Shown here: positions 30,227-40,000 of the stretch, in pieces
Position numbering within the stretch: position 1 is the stretch's first letter
Layout of the letters: the number at the start of each line of letters is the position of its first letter
Assembly (NCBI RefSeq): GCF_002266435.3
Contig: NZ_CP029426.2
Span: 6,850,001 to 6,914,000 of the forward strand
From: Bradyrhizobium amphicarpaeae
GTDB lineage: Bacteria; Pseudomonadota; Alphaproteobacteria; Rhizobiales; Xanthobacteraceae
Direction: 5' to 3'
DNA: 64,000 nucleotides
The notes under the pieces: model-generated
Told to the model about the DNA's origin: nothing
The model's input: the letters and a program-made list of their open reading frames with translations, nothing else
Databases searched by the model: none
Position numbers and translations under genes: made by a program

Positions 30227-30796
30227 ATGCTCCGCTCCATCCCTCTGCTGCTTGTCGCCCTGATCGGCCTCATCCTGTTTGGCGACGGCGCCTACATCCA
30301 TGCCAAGGCGTGGCTGGCGCAGGTGCTGCTGGAGCGCGCCTTCGACAAGAGCCTTGCGACGGGCGAGACGGTCAAACCGTGGGCATGGGCGGACACCTGG
30401 CCGGTCGCGCGGATCGAGGTAAAGCGGATCGGCGCCAGAGCGATCGTGCTCGAAGGGACCAGCGGCCAGGCTCTCGCCTTCGGGCCGGGCCATATCCCCC
30501 AAACGGTCGATGCGGGCGAGCGCGGTGTCGCGGTATATGCAGCGCATCGTGACACCCATTTTCGTTTCCTGCGGAATGTTGTCGTCGGAGACGTGCTCGA
30601 GATCACCCGCCGCGATGGCAGGCAGTTTCGGTATCGGGCGGATTCTTCGGCCGTCGTCCGTTTTGACGCGTCGGGCATCGATCCCTCGACGCAGGGCGTG
30701 GAGCTCGTGCTCACGACGTGCTGGCCGTTCGGCGCCGTCACGTCCGGCCCGGAGCGCTACGTGCTGCATGCGACCTTGGTCGAAACGCGTGAATAG
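30227..30796 (+). CDS. Proteobacterial sortase (class GN / marine sortase type)
   Basis: This 189-residue membrane-anchored cysteine transpeptidase has an N-terminal transmembrane segment (IPLLLVALIGLILFGDGAYI). The complete sortase triad is visible: His107 in AAHRDTHF, Cys165 in TTCWP and Arg177 in PERYVL. It should cleave the LPKTAT signal of the upstream protein between Thr and Ala and transfer the product to an unknown nucleophile, since Gram-negatives have no classical cell-wall acceptor. The ATG at 30227 is chosen over 30209 because GGGAAG precedes it and 30209 lies inside the repeat. Confidence 0.93.
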   Translation: MLRSIPLLLVALIGLILFGDGAYIHAKAWLAQVLLERAFDKSLATGETVKPWAWADTWPVARIEVKRIGARAIVLEGTSGQALAFGPGHIPQTVDAGERGVAVYAAHRDTHFRFLRNVVVGDVLEITRRDGRQFRYRADSSAVVRFDASGIDPSTQGVELVLTTCWPFGAVTSGPERYVLHATLVETRE

Positions 30797-30958
30797 CGGT
30801 TCGCAATCGGCCCGTCCCGGACCAATCGAGCCCTCCCAAATCGCGCCGGACACGCCGGTCCATCGCGTTTGACGCGACCGTGAACTGGCGCCGCCGAACG
30901 GAGACCTGTAAGAAGGTCTCATCAATTTTTGGACGTACTGATTGCGGAAGAACGATAG

Positions 30959-31951
30959 ATGGACGACGAGTTCAGGCAGCGCCTCGAACAGCGATTGGAG
31001 CAGCTTGAGAATCGCGTCGCGCTGCTGGAAAGGAATCAGGATCTCATCGCGGCCGGGCAAAGGCGATCTTCGCTCCGGAGCCTCTGGCGGCGTCCGCCGA
31101 TGTGGACCTTCGAGCAATACCCACCGCGCCTGCTCAACCTGACGGCTTTCCCGCCGGCACCCTCGACCCACGGTAATGCACCGCGGATCGCGATGGTCAC
31201 GCCGAGCTACAACCAGTCGCAATATCTCGGCGCCACGATCGACAGCATCGTGAGCCAGAACTATCCGAACCTGTATTACCACGTGCAGGATGGCGCCTCG
31301 ATCGACGGCACGGTCGATCTCCTGAAGAGCCGCGGCGAGACCTTCAGCTGGAAGAGCGAACCTGACAGTGGGCAGTCACATGCCATCAATCTCGGTTTCG
31401 CCGGTGTCGACAGCGAGATCATGGCCTATCTCAACAGCGACGACATGCTGCTGCCGGGGACGCTGGCCTATGTCGCCAACTACTTCATGGCGCATCCACA
31501 TGTCGACATCGTCTATGGCCATCGCGTCTTCGTCGATCGCGAAGGCCTCGAGGTCGGCCGCGCCGTGCTGCCGCCCCATGACGGACGCGCGCTGCAATAT
31601 GCCGATTACATCCCGCAGGAAACGATGTTCTGGCGCAAGCGCGTGTGGGACAGGATCGGTCCGATCGACGAAAGCTTCCACTACGCGATGGATTGGGACT
31701 TCATCCTGCGGGCGCAAGAAGCGGGCTTCAAATTCGTGCGCCTGCCGCGATTCCTTGCCTGCTTCCGAATCCATGATGCCCAGAAGACGGCGTCGACCTA
31801 CGCGATCGGCGTCAGGGAGATGGGCATCTTGCGTCGCCGCACGCTCGGCTTCGACCCGACGCAGATGCAGATCCGGCGCGCCATCGCGCCCTATCTGGCG
31901 AGGCAGGCCGTCTGTCATTACGCCCACAAGCTGGGCCTGCTCCGGTACTGA
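30959..31951 (+). CDS. Family 2 glycosyltransferase with N-terminal coiled coil
   Basis: This is a 330-residue protein. Residues 1-35 are a heptad-like charged helix (RLEQRLEQLENRVALLERNQ), probably for oligomerisation. The GT-A domain begins at RIAMVTPSYNQSQYLGATID (about residue 75) and includes the DGASIDGT loop, the metal motif NSDD near residue 160, and the later acceptor-side motif YAMDWDFILRAQEAG. It belongs to the WcaA-like glycosyltransferases used in surface polysaccharide or glycoprotein synthesis. It is convergent with the next glycosyltransferase, with only 11 bp between stop codons. Confidence 0.92.
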   Translation: MDDEFRQRLEQRLEQLENRVALLERNQDLIAAGQRRSSLRSLWRRPPMWTFEQYPPRLLNLTAFPPAPSTHGNAPRIAMVTPSYNQSQYLGATIDSIVSQNYPNLYYHVQDGASIDGTVDLLKSRGETFSWKSEPDSGQSHAINLGFAGVDSEIMAYLNSDDMLLPGTLAYVANYFMAHPHVDIVYGHRVFVDREGLEVGRAVLPPHDGRALQYADYIPQETMFWRKRVWDRIGPIDESFHYAMDWDFILRAQEAGFKFVRLPRFLACFRIHDAQKTASTYAIGVREMGILRRRTLGFDPTQMQIRRAIAPYLARQAVCHYAHKLGLLRY

Positions 31952-31962
31952 GCGGGCGGCGA

Positions 31963-33618
31963 TCACGGGCCTCGTGTCGCGCCGACATCGTGTTCGAGCC
32001 AGATCCGTTCGAGACCGATGCCGAGGGGGCGCGCGTCGGAGCTGAGTCCGAGATCCGCGGGCGAGCGTGGATCGGATAGCGACAGGCTGATCGTCAAGGT
32101 CCCGTCGGCGGCAATCGCGGCGGGATCGAGCCGCAACCTGCGCAAGCCCGCGAACGCCTCTTTCGAGAACGTTAGTTGCTGCGGCGCTCCGTTGCCAACG
32201 CGGCAAGCCGCCTGCAATTGCGGATTTCTGTCGGACACGAAGGCCCGGCACGCCAGCACGAGCTCGACCGGTCGTGAAGGAATCGGGTGGACCTCGAAGC
32301 GGAGCACGCAATTCCTGGCAATGGACCAGGTGCCCCATTGCTCCGGCTCGCTCCATCCCTCGATCAACGCGGCGACGCCGGCTCCGCCATGCGCGAATTC
32401 GAGCTGCTTTGCGCCGAGGACCGGCGCGGACACAGGGGCCTTCAGCACCATCGCATCGAGCGGCCCTTGATCCGGAACGAACTGCGCGATGACGCGCACG
32501 GCATCCGCAATCGAATTGAGCCCGAGCGCAAAACCATCCAGCTCGTAAAGCACGCGGTTCTGCCCGATGACGGAAACACCCTTTCCGGGCGGCGGCCGAT
32601 CCGCAAGGCGGGCAGGAATGATGATGTCGGCGACGTCGAACCCGTGCGTGCGGGCGAGTTCCCCGATGGTCTGCACGGTTCGATCATACAGCGGCGGCCG
32701 ATGGTTGATGTCGGTCGCGAGCGCCTGTGCCAGCGCCTTGAAGTCGAGCCGCACATCATCGTCATTCGCCAGCAACAGGCGTTTGAGGACAAGCATGTCC
32801 TTGGCGATGAAGAGCTGAAGGGCATTGAGATCGGGGAGTTGGGGCTCGTCGTCGATGGGCCCGAAATCGCGCGACCCACGCGGCGTCTCGAGCAGGTCAG
32901 TGGTCTCGAAGAACAGCGCGTGACCGGTGCTGTGCTGCGAGATTCCGGACATGCTTAGAGGCCGCGACAGCCGGACGAAACTGTCGGTGAGCGCAGCATT
33001 GGCGATACCGGAGGCCACGTCGGGCGACAGGCCGATGAAATAGCGGCCACCGATCGCACGCATTCGATCGATGACGTTACGGCGAACGAACGAATTGTAG
33101 ATCATCGGCAGATGCGCATAATGCGCCTGGAACCCGAAGATGCGCGCCAGCTCGCCCCGCGACGAAACTCGCTGCGCGGACGAGGTCAGGTCGATCTCGG
33201 CGAGCAGCCGGTTGCGGAAGGCCGGATGGTAGTAGCCCGGCCAGTGATAGGTGTAGGCGCTCCAGCTCAGGAGGTCGATGTTTCGGCCGGCGAGCATCTC
33301 CGATGCCGTGGCACATGCATAGGGCATCAACCCGTCATCGTCGCCGATGAAGGCGATGTACTCGCCCGAGGCGTGGCCGAGCGCCGCCTCCCAATTGTCG
33401 GTCATTGTCAGAACGGTCTCGCTGGCAAAATGCCTGAAGCGCTCGTCCTGGAGATCTGCGACCATCTTCGCGATCTCGGGATTGCCGCCATTGTTCTGAA
33501 CAATGAACTCGCAATCTGCATGCGCAGGCTGGCACGCCATGGTCGCGAGCGCGTGGCGAAGCGTCTCGGGACGATCGAGGGTCGGCACCACGATGGACAG
33601 CAGCGGCATGATGACCAT
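31963..33618 (-). CDS. Family 2 glycosyltransferase with C-terminal accessory domain
   Basis: This is a 551-residue protein. The GT-A domain occupies about residues 1-230: PLLSIVVPTLDRPETLRHAL, then FIVQNNGG and the metal motif IGDDDG near residue 92. Residues 420-551 form a beta-rich domain (CVLRFEVHPIPSRPVELVLA; ARPLGIGLERIWLE) that resembles the C-terminus of the protein at 25285-26769. ATGs at 33618 and 33609 are both possible; neither has a strong ribosome site. Donor and acceptor are unknown. Confidence 0.87.
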   Translation of the reverse strand: MVIMPLLSIVVPTLDRPETLRHALATMACQPAHADCEFIVQNNGGNPEIAKMVADLQDERFRHFASETVLTMTDNWEAALGHASGEYIAFIGDDDGLMPYACATASEMLAGRNIDLLSWSAYTYHWPGYYHPAFRNRLLAEIDLTSSAQRVSSRGELARIFGFQAHYAHLPMIYNSFVRRNVIDRMRAIGGRYFIGLSPDVASGIANAALTDSFVRLSRPLSMSGISQHSTGHALFFETTDLLETPRGSRDFGPIDDEPQLPDLNALQLFIAKDMLVLKRLLLANDDDVRLDFKALAQALATDINHRPPLYDRTVQTIGELARTHGFDVADIIIPARLADRPPPGKGVSVIGQNRVLYELDGFALGLNSIADAVRVIAQFVPDQGPLDAMVLKAPVSAPVLGAKQLEFAHGGAGVAALIEGWSEPEQWGTWSIARNCVLRFEVHPIPSRPVELVLACRAFVSDRNPQLQAACRVGNGAPQQLTFSKEAFAGLRRLRLDPAAIAADGTLTISLSLSDPRSPADLGLSSDARPLGIGLERIWLEHDVGATRGP

Positions 33619-33808
33619 TTGAGAGAATGAGGGTCACGGTTTCCTAGCATCTTGCCGGACCGTTCGCACTTTCGCCAAAAGTCTCGTGATGCTAGCCTTG
33701 TCGTCACATCCTGCCCATTCCGTCTCGCGGCATGGAGCGGCGACGATCAGCCCCCGAAGCCGGCGCGCGACAGCGCGTTGCAACAAGAACAAGAAGTGAA
33801 GGAAGCGC

Positions 33809-36028
33809 ATGGAAGCTCAAGTGCCCGCCGCATCGGTTTCTCCGCGCCCTTGGTCTCCATCACCCGACGCCGGGGACATCGTCAAGGGCATCCACGCCAT
33901 GCTGCACCCGCACAACATCGTGCTGGTGGGCGCGACCGACAAGCCCGGCAATTATGCCGAACGCATCTGGAATAATCTGGTCAAGTACGGTTACGAGGGC
34001 GGCCTCTATCCGGTCAACGCCAAGCGGGACGCCATCTGGGGCGTGCCCTGCTACAAGGACTTCGCCAGCCTGCCGGAGAAGCCGGACCACGTTCTGGTGC
34101 TGGTGCCGGCGCGCTTTGCGGTGCAGGTGATCCGCGACGCCGCGGCAGCAGGCGCACGTTCGGCCACCATCGTCACCTCCGGCTTCAGCGAGTTGCAGGA
34201 CGAGGAAAGCCAGAAGCTCGCGGTCGAATTGCAGACGGCGATACGCGAGACGGGACTTGCCGTCACCGGCCCGAATTGCCTCGGCAATCTGAGCGCCGGC
34301 GAAAGGCTCTTCACCAACATCGACGACCGCATCGTCACCATGGAGCAGGGTGCGGTGGCGATCGCCGGGCAGTCCGGCGCCATCGTCATGGCGATCCGCC
34401 AGGCGCTGGAGGATCGGGGCGTCGGCGTCGGCTACATGGTGACGACCGGCAATGAGGCCGGGCTCGAGACCCCGGACCTGATGCGCTATTTCGCCGAGGA
34501 TCCGAGCATCAAGGTGATCGTCGTCTATCTTGAGGGCGTGCGCAACACCAAGGCGTTTCGCGACGCTTGCAAGGCGGCGCGCGCCGCGAGCAAGCCCGTG
34601 ATCGCGCTCAAGCTAGGCGCCTCCGAAGGCGGCCGCGCCGCGGCGATGGCGCACACCGGCGCGCTCGCGGGCTCGATCGAGACGTTCGACGCCGTAGCGA
34701 CGCGCGAAGGGCTGATCCGGGTCGGCGGCCTCGACGAGCTGATCGAGACCACCGAGTGCTTCGTTCATTCCGCCGTGCCCAAGGGCGACCGGCTCGCCGC
34801 CGTCACGCTGTCGGGCGGCAAGCGCGGCATGCTGCTGGATGCCTTCTATGCCGAGGGCCTGAACTTTGCGCCGCTCAGCCCGCATGTCGGCGCCGAGCTG
34901 GCGAAAATGCTCGGGCCAGGCTCGATCGTCGGCAATCCGCTCGACGCCGGCTTTGCAGCGGTGGTCGATCCCTCGGTCTACATGAGGTCGATCAAGCTGA
35001 TGATCGACGATCCCGATATCGACATCGTCATCGTCGATGCCGAGCTGCCGAAGGCTCCGCACGAGCTGCGCGAGCGCAATTTGCGCATCGTCGACGAGAT
35101 GGCGCGCCAGGGCGGCAAGCCCGTGATCTATATCAGCGCGATGTCGATCGGCTTCACCGAGTTCACCAAGTCCCTGCGCAAGTCGCTGCCGCATCTCGCA
35201 GTCATGCAGGGCATGGACCGCGCGGTGACCGCAATCAAGTCGCTGCTCGACTACGCCAGACTGCGCAAGGAGGTACCCGATATCGCCTCGAGCTCGAAAC
35301 CTGCCGCGCGCGCCGTGCTGGAGAAGGTGCTGAAATCGGCCAGCGGTGCCGCGCTCGACGAGGTCGCCTCGAAGAAGCTGCTGAAGGCCTATGGCATTCC
35401 GGTCTCGAAGGAGGCGATCGCACAGACGGCCGCCGAGGCGGTGAAGATCGCCAAGCAGATCGGCTTTCCCGTCGTGGCGAAACTCGTCAGCGCCGAGATC
35501 CTGCACAAGTCCGACATCGGCGGCGTGGTGTTGAACCTGAACAGCGCCGCCGAGGTGAAGAAGGCGTTTGCGGACGTCACCGCACGGGTCGCGAAGCTGA
35601 AGGGCAAGCCGAAGCTCGACGGCATCCTGATCGCGCAGCAGGTCAAGGCCGAGCTGGAGCTCGTGGTCGGCGCCTCACTCGATGCCGAGATGGGGCCGGT
35701 CGTGCTGTTCGGCACCGGCGGCATCGACATCGAGCTGATGAAGGACGTCGCGCTCGCCGGCGCGCCGCTGGACGAGGCCGAGGCGCGGCTCCTGATCGGC
35801 CGCACCAAGGCCGGCATCAAGATGCGCGGCTATCGCGGCAAGCCGGCCCTGCACGAGGCCTCCGCGGTGAAGGCGCTGGTCGGCCTGTCCAATCTGATCG
35901 CGGATGCCGGCGACCGGATCGCCTCGATCGACGTCAACCCGTTCCTGATCAACACCAGGACGGGCGTAGCGGTCGACGCCCTGATCGTGTTGAACAATGC
36001 CGCAGCGAGGCGCGCGGCCGGGCATTGA
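33809..36028 (+). CDS. NDP-forming acyl-CoA synthetase / acetate-CoA ligase family protein
   Basis: This 739-residue single-chain enzyme is of the ADP-forming acetyl-CoA synthetase type. In order it has a CoA-binding Rossmann domain (about residues 25-145), a succinyl-CoA-ligase-like domain with the phospho-His region (TGPNCLGNLSAG, then AIAGQSGAIV), and a C-terminal ATP-grasp domain (about 515-735; FPVVAKLVSAEILHKSDIGG). It interconverts an acyl-CoA and an acid with nucleotide phosphorylation. AGGA lies 6 bases upstream of the ATG. It stands alone between a divergent glycosyltransferase and the MCE gene. Substrate is unknown. Confidence 0.92.
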   Translation: MEAQVPAASVSPRPWSPSPDAGDIVKGIHAMLHPHNIVLVGATDKPGNYAERIWNNLVKYGYEGGLYPVNAKRDAIWGVPCYKDFASLPEKPDHVLVLVPARFAVQVIRDAAAAGARSATIVTSGFSELQDEESQKLAVELQTAIRETGLAVTGPNCLGNLSAGERLFTNIDDRIVTMEQGAVAIAGQSGAIVMAIRQALEDRGVGVGYMVTTGNEAGLETPDLMRYFAEDPSIKVIVVYLEGVRNTKAFRDACKAARAASKPVIALKLGASEGGRAAAMAHTGALAGSIETFDAVATREGLIRVGGLDELIETTECFVHSAVPKGDRLAAVTLSGGKRGMLLDAFYAEGLNFAPLSPHVGAELAKMLGPGSIVGNPLDAGFAAVVDPSVYMRSIKLMIDDPDIDIVIVDAELPKAPHELRERNLRIVDEMARQGGKPVIYISAMSIGFTEFTKSLRKSLPHLAVMQGMDRAVTAIKSLLDYARLRKEVPDIASSSKPAARAVLEKVLKSASGAALDEVASKKLLKAYGIPVSKEAIAQTAAEAVKIAKQIGFPVVAKLVSAEILHKSDIGGVVLNLNSAAEVKKAFADVTARVAKLKGKPKLDGILIAQQVKAELELVVGASLDAEMGPVVLFGTGGIDIELMKDVALAGAPLDEAEARLLIGRTKAGIKMRGYRGKPALHEASAVKALVGLSNLIADAGDRIASIDVNPFLINTRTGVAVDALIVLNNAAARRAAGH

Positions 36029-36046
36029 GGCGCCAAAAGCCCATGG

Positions 36047-36118
36047 GGCGGATTAGAGCGTAATCCGCCACCCTGTCCGACAAGAAGAATGCGGCGGGTT
36101 ACGCTTCGCTAACCCGCC
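36047..36118. repeat. Palindromic repeat, GGCGGATTA / GGCGGGTTA family
   Basis: Two hairpins are present: GGCGGATTA...TAATCCGCC (36047-36069) and GGCGGGTTA...TAACCCGCC (36093-36118), the second with a perfect 9-bp stem. It sits between the acyl-CoA synthetase and the MCE gene. The arrangement resembles the elements at 18086 and 56250. Confidence 0.75.
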
Positions 36119-36176
36119 CTTCTTACCATTGTGGCCTTCTTCCAACTTTCCGGCTTTGGTCGTAAAACCATCCCGC

Positions 36177-37007
36177 ATGGCACGAGCGAGTAATCTGGTG
36201 ATCGGAACCGCAACGCTGGCGATGATCGCCGTGGCGTTCGGTGGTGTGCTCGGCGTGCAGAAATGGCGCACCACGCAAAGCCGCAGCCAGTTGCGCGTGG
36301 TATTCGAGGGCGGCTCGGCCTCCGGGCTGCGCCGCGGCGGACCGGTCAATTTCGACGGCGTGCCCGCGGGCCAGATCCTGTCGATCAAGCTGGACAATCC
36401 GCGCAAGATCGTGGCGCTGGTGATGCTCGACAACACCGCACCGATCCGCAAGGACACCGTGGCGGGCATCGAGTTCCAGGGCCTCACCGGCGTCGCCGCG
36501 ATCTCGCTGATCGGGGGAGCGCCCTCCGCGCCGCCGGTGCCGCTGGACGCAGACGGCGTCCCCGTGCTGACCGCCGACCTCAGCGACGCCGAATCCATCG
36601 TCGACACCCTGCACAGCGTCGACCGCACGATCGTCAGCAACGCCCCCGCGATCAAGGAGGGCCTGCGCACGTTCGAGGACTACACCGCCGACCTCCGGAG
36701 CAAGGGCGGCGAAATCGACACCGTCATGGCCAAGGTGGACAGCGCCTTCGCGGGCTTCGACAAGGCGGTCACGAAGATCGAGGGCGTGGTGCCCGGCTTC
36801 GTGGACGGCAAGGCAGACGAGTTGTTCGAAAAGATACAGGGGCTGCACGAGCTCGCCGACACCATGAGGAAGAAATCGGCCGGCTACCTCGAGGACATCC
36901 GTCGCTCGCTGCTCGACGTCAGCGAGGCCGCCAACAAGATGAGCGGGACGCCCACGCCCGCCGCCGCGCCGCGGCCGCCGCGCAAGCCGCCACAGAAGAA
37001 GCAGTGA
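36177..37007 (+). CDS. MCE/MlaD domain protein, membrane-anchored
   Basis: This 276-residue protein has one N-terminal membrane helix (LVIGTATLAMIAVAFGGVLG). A MlaD/MCE domain follows (GGSASGLRRGGPVNFDGVPA, then FQGLTGVAAISLIGG), and a long helical region continues to about residue 250. The C-terminal tail is Pro/Lys rich (APRPPRKPPQKKQ). MCE proteins form periplasmic tunnels for lipid transport between membranes. No permease (MlaE) or ATPase (MlaF) gene is adjacent, so partners are elsewhere. I start it at the ATG 36177, which places the membrane helix directly at the N-terminus; no strong ribosome site is visible. Confidence 0.88.
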   Translation: MARASNLVIGTATLAMIAVAFGGVLGVQKWRTTQSRSQLRVVFEGGSASGLRRGGPVNFDGVPAGQILSIKLDNPRKIVALVMLDNTAPIRKDTVAGIEFQGLTGVAAISLIGGAPSAPPVPLDADGVPVLTADLSDAESIVDTLHSVDRTIVSNAPAIKEGLRTFEDYTADLRSKGGEIDTVMAKVDSAFAGFDKAVTKIEGVVPGFVDGKADELFEKIQGLHELADTMRKKSAGYLEDIRRSLLDVSEAANKMSGTPTPAAAPRPPRKPPQKKQ

Positions 37008-37038
37008 CGCTGTTCGCGCCCGATCTGGCGACCACGCC

Positions 37039-40000
37039 TCACCAGGCGTAACGCACGAGGCCCTTGCCGGCGTAGGAGCGCGTGAGGTTCGAGAACTCGC
37101 CCTCGAAGGTCGCCGACGCAGACCAGCCGTTCATCCAGTTCATCTGCGCCGATGCCGTGGTCAGAGCGGAATCGCGCGCCTGCGCGGCACCGTTCACGAC
37201 GAAGGCCGATCCCGGCAGCGTCTGGAACACCGCGCCGACGGCGCGGTCCGGGCTGTAATCATGCGCCCAGGCGAGGCGGCCGCGCAGGGTCATCAGGCCG
37301 TCCGCCGCGGCGAACGACCTGTCCGCGCGCAGGCCGAGCTCGGTGCGGGTGCTGGTCACGTCCTTGCCGGCATAGTTGAGCGCGAAGACGTTGCTTCCGA
37401 CCACGGCTGCCTCTGCATAGCTCGGAAGGCTGAACAGGGTGGCCTGAAGCGCGGCATAGGGCGTGACTCCGGCCCATTGCATGGCATAGCGATAGCCGCC
37501 CTCGACGCGGCCCGAGATCGCGCTGGCGTTGAATTGCGCCCGCAACTGGTCGTAACCGCCAGCCGTCACGATGCGGTTGGTCGTGACGTCCTGCCAGCTA
37601 TAGGCGAGCGCCGCCGTGATGTAGGCAGGTCCCGCCGTATGGCGCACGAAGGCGCCGGCCTGGAAAAGATCCGAGCGCCCCCAGCCGAGCCCGTTGACGT
37701 TGAAACCGGTGCCGCCGCCTGCGAGTGCAAAGCCCGCAATCGTCGACGGCGAGAAGCGGTAATCGAGGCCCACGGCCGTGCCATAGACGCTGCTGCTCGT
37801 GTCGTTCGAGCCGAGGCCGGCGTTGCCGTCGGTAGTCTGCGAGCCGCCATAGCCGGCCGCCCAAACATCCCAGCGCTGCTCGAACGTGGTCGCCGGGGCC
37901 TTGCGCTCAATCGAAGCGAAGGCTTCGCGCGCGCTCTTGTCGTGCGCGCTCTTGCCGGACGCGGCGTAGGCACTCGCGTTCATCTCGTCGGCATAGGGCG
38001 TCGCACCCGATACTCCGCCGCGCGCCGCGCCGACGACGTCGGTCAGCAGGCTCATGAACAGGTTCATCGCATTGAACGTCGTCTGCTGCGATCCCGTTGC
38101 GGATTCGCCCGAGGCCTGCGTCAAGCCCTGCGGCGTGAGATTGGCGAGCGCAACAGGCAGGCTTCCGGTGGTGTTGAAGATGCGCGTCAGGGCGTTGGCG
38201 ACATTCTGCTGATTGATATTGAGGCCGCCGCCATAGCCCAATGCGAGATCGAGGAAGACGTTGTTGGGATCGTAGCTCAGGGTCGCATGCAGGTTCGGCG
38301 ACAGACCCGTGACGACCGGATTGAACGTGTCGGGCAAATTGTTCGCGGTCAGGATCGTGTAGTGCTTGGCGATCGTACCGATCGGAGCGACCGCGACGGT
38401 TGCGCCATTGAGCGTGGAGGTCCCGGTCACGACCGCGACGCCGTTGCTCGCACCCGAGACCTGCACCATGTAGGTCGATGCGCTGGTGAAGGTGAGATCG
38501 CCATTGACGTTGAGCACGCCGGTCGGAAGTCCCGGCGCCACCGTGCCGCCATTGACGTTGATGGTGTTGACGTTGCCGACACCACCAAAAGTGCCGCCGG
38601 TGGCGACGGCCACATTGCCGTTGATGGTTCCGGCGAGAATGAGCGCACCGCCCAACACGTTCCAGTCTTGGTTGCCGGTCCCGGTCACGGTCCAGGTCGA
38701 GCTGTCGATCTTGTTGAAGGTCGAGAAGCCATCATATTGGAGACCGACGCCGATCAGGCCGAGGTTAAACGTGTCCTTGCCGGTGCCGCCAAGCTGGAAC
38801 GTGTCGGTGCCGGCGGCGAACACCTGGCCGTTGATCACACTCCCCGGACCAAGCGTCAGCGTGTTGACGCCGCAGCCACAAAGATCGATCGCCGCAAAAC
38901 CGGTCGCAGCATTGATCGTGCCGGAGTTGAAGACGGTGCCACCATTGGTGGTGCTGATGCCGACGCCATTGGCGCCGACATTGATGACGCCGGTATTGAT
39001 CACCGCATTGCTGGTCGACAATGCCGTTACCGAAATTCCGGTGCCCGTGTCGCCGACGGTGATGGTGCCGCGATTGGTAATGACGTTGTCGTCGCCCAGC
39101 AGGGCGATGCCCTGCGCGAAATCCGCGCCGATAATCCTGCCATTGTTAGTGATCGTGCCGGACGAGCCCGACAGACCGACGCCCAGAGCCCCGATGCCGA
39201 CGGTGACCATTCCACTCTGGGTGATGATCGCGTTGTTGCCCTGGACCTGTATGCCGGCGGAGGAACCGATGGTCGTGATCGATCCGGTGTTGGTCACATT
39301 CGCGCTGCTGCCGATCACAGCGATGCCAATGCCAAACTGCGCAGCATTGATGACACCGGCGTTGCTGACGGTCTCGGCGTTGCCCTGCGCGAAGATGCCG
39401 GCTGCGCTCTGGCCGACGGAGATCGTGCCGGTCGCCGTGTTGGTGACCGTGTTGCCGTCGTTGATCGCAAAAATACCGCCGGAAAATCCCGTCGCGACGC
39501 CGACGGTGACCGCGCCGGCATTGGTTACGGTCGTGTTGCCGAAAACGTAAATGCCGATCGCGCCGTCGAGGCCGGTGATGGTACCGCTGGCCGTATTCGT
39601 GATGGCGTTGCCGAGGCCGGCAAAGATGCCCGAGCCGTTGGCGCCGACCGACAGCGCGCCGGCGTTGGTGATGACATTGTTGTCCTGAACCGAAATCGCG
39701 GAGCCGCCATCACCCGTGGTGATCGTGCCGCCATTGGCGATGGTGTTGTTGTTCAGCATCGAAATGCCGAAGCCGTTATCGATCACCGTGATGCTGGTGT
39801 TGGTGGTGACGGTGTTGAAATTGCCGCCGTTGATACCGGTGAGACCCGAGCCTGCCGTCACCGTACCGTTGTTGATGACGACGTTGGTGTCGTTGACATT
39901 GATCGCCGCGGTGCCGTTGTCGTTGACGGTCGCGCCCGTCAGCACGTTCACGGTCAGATTGGTAACGCCGCCGCCGGCAGCAAAGCCGTTGGCATCGGTG

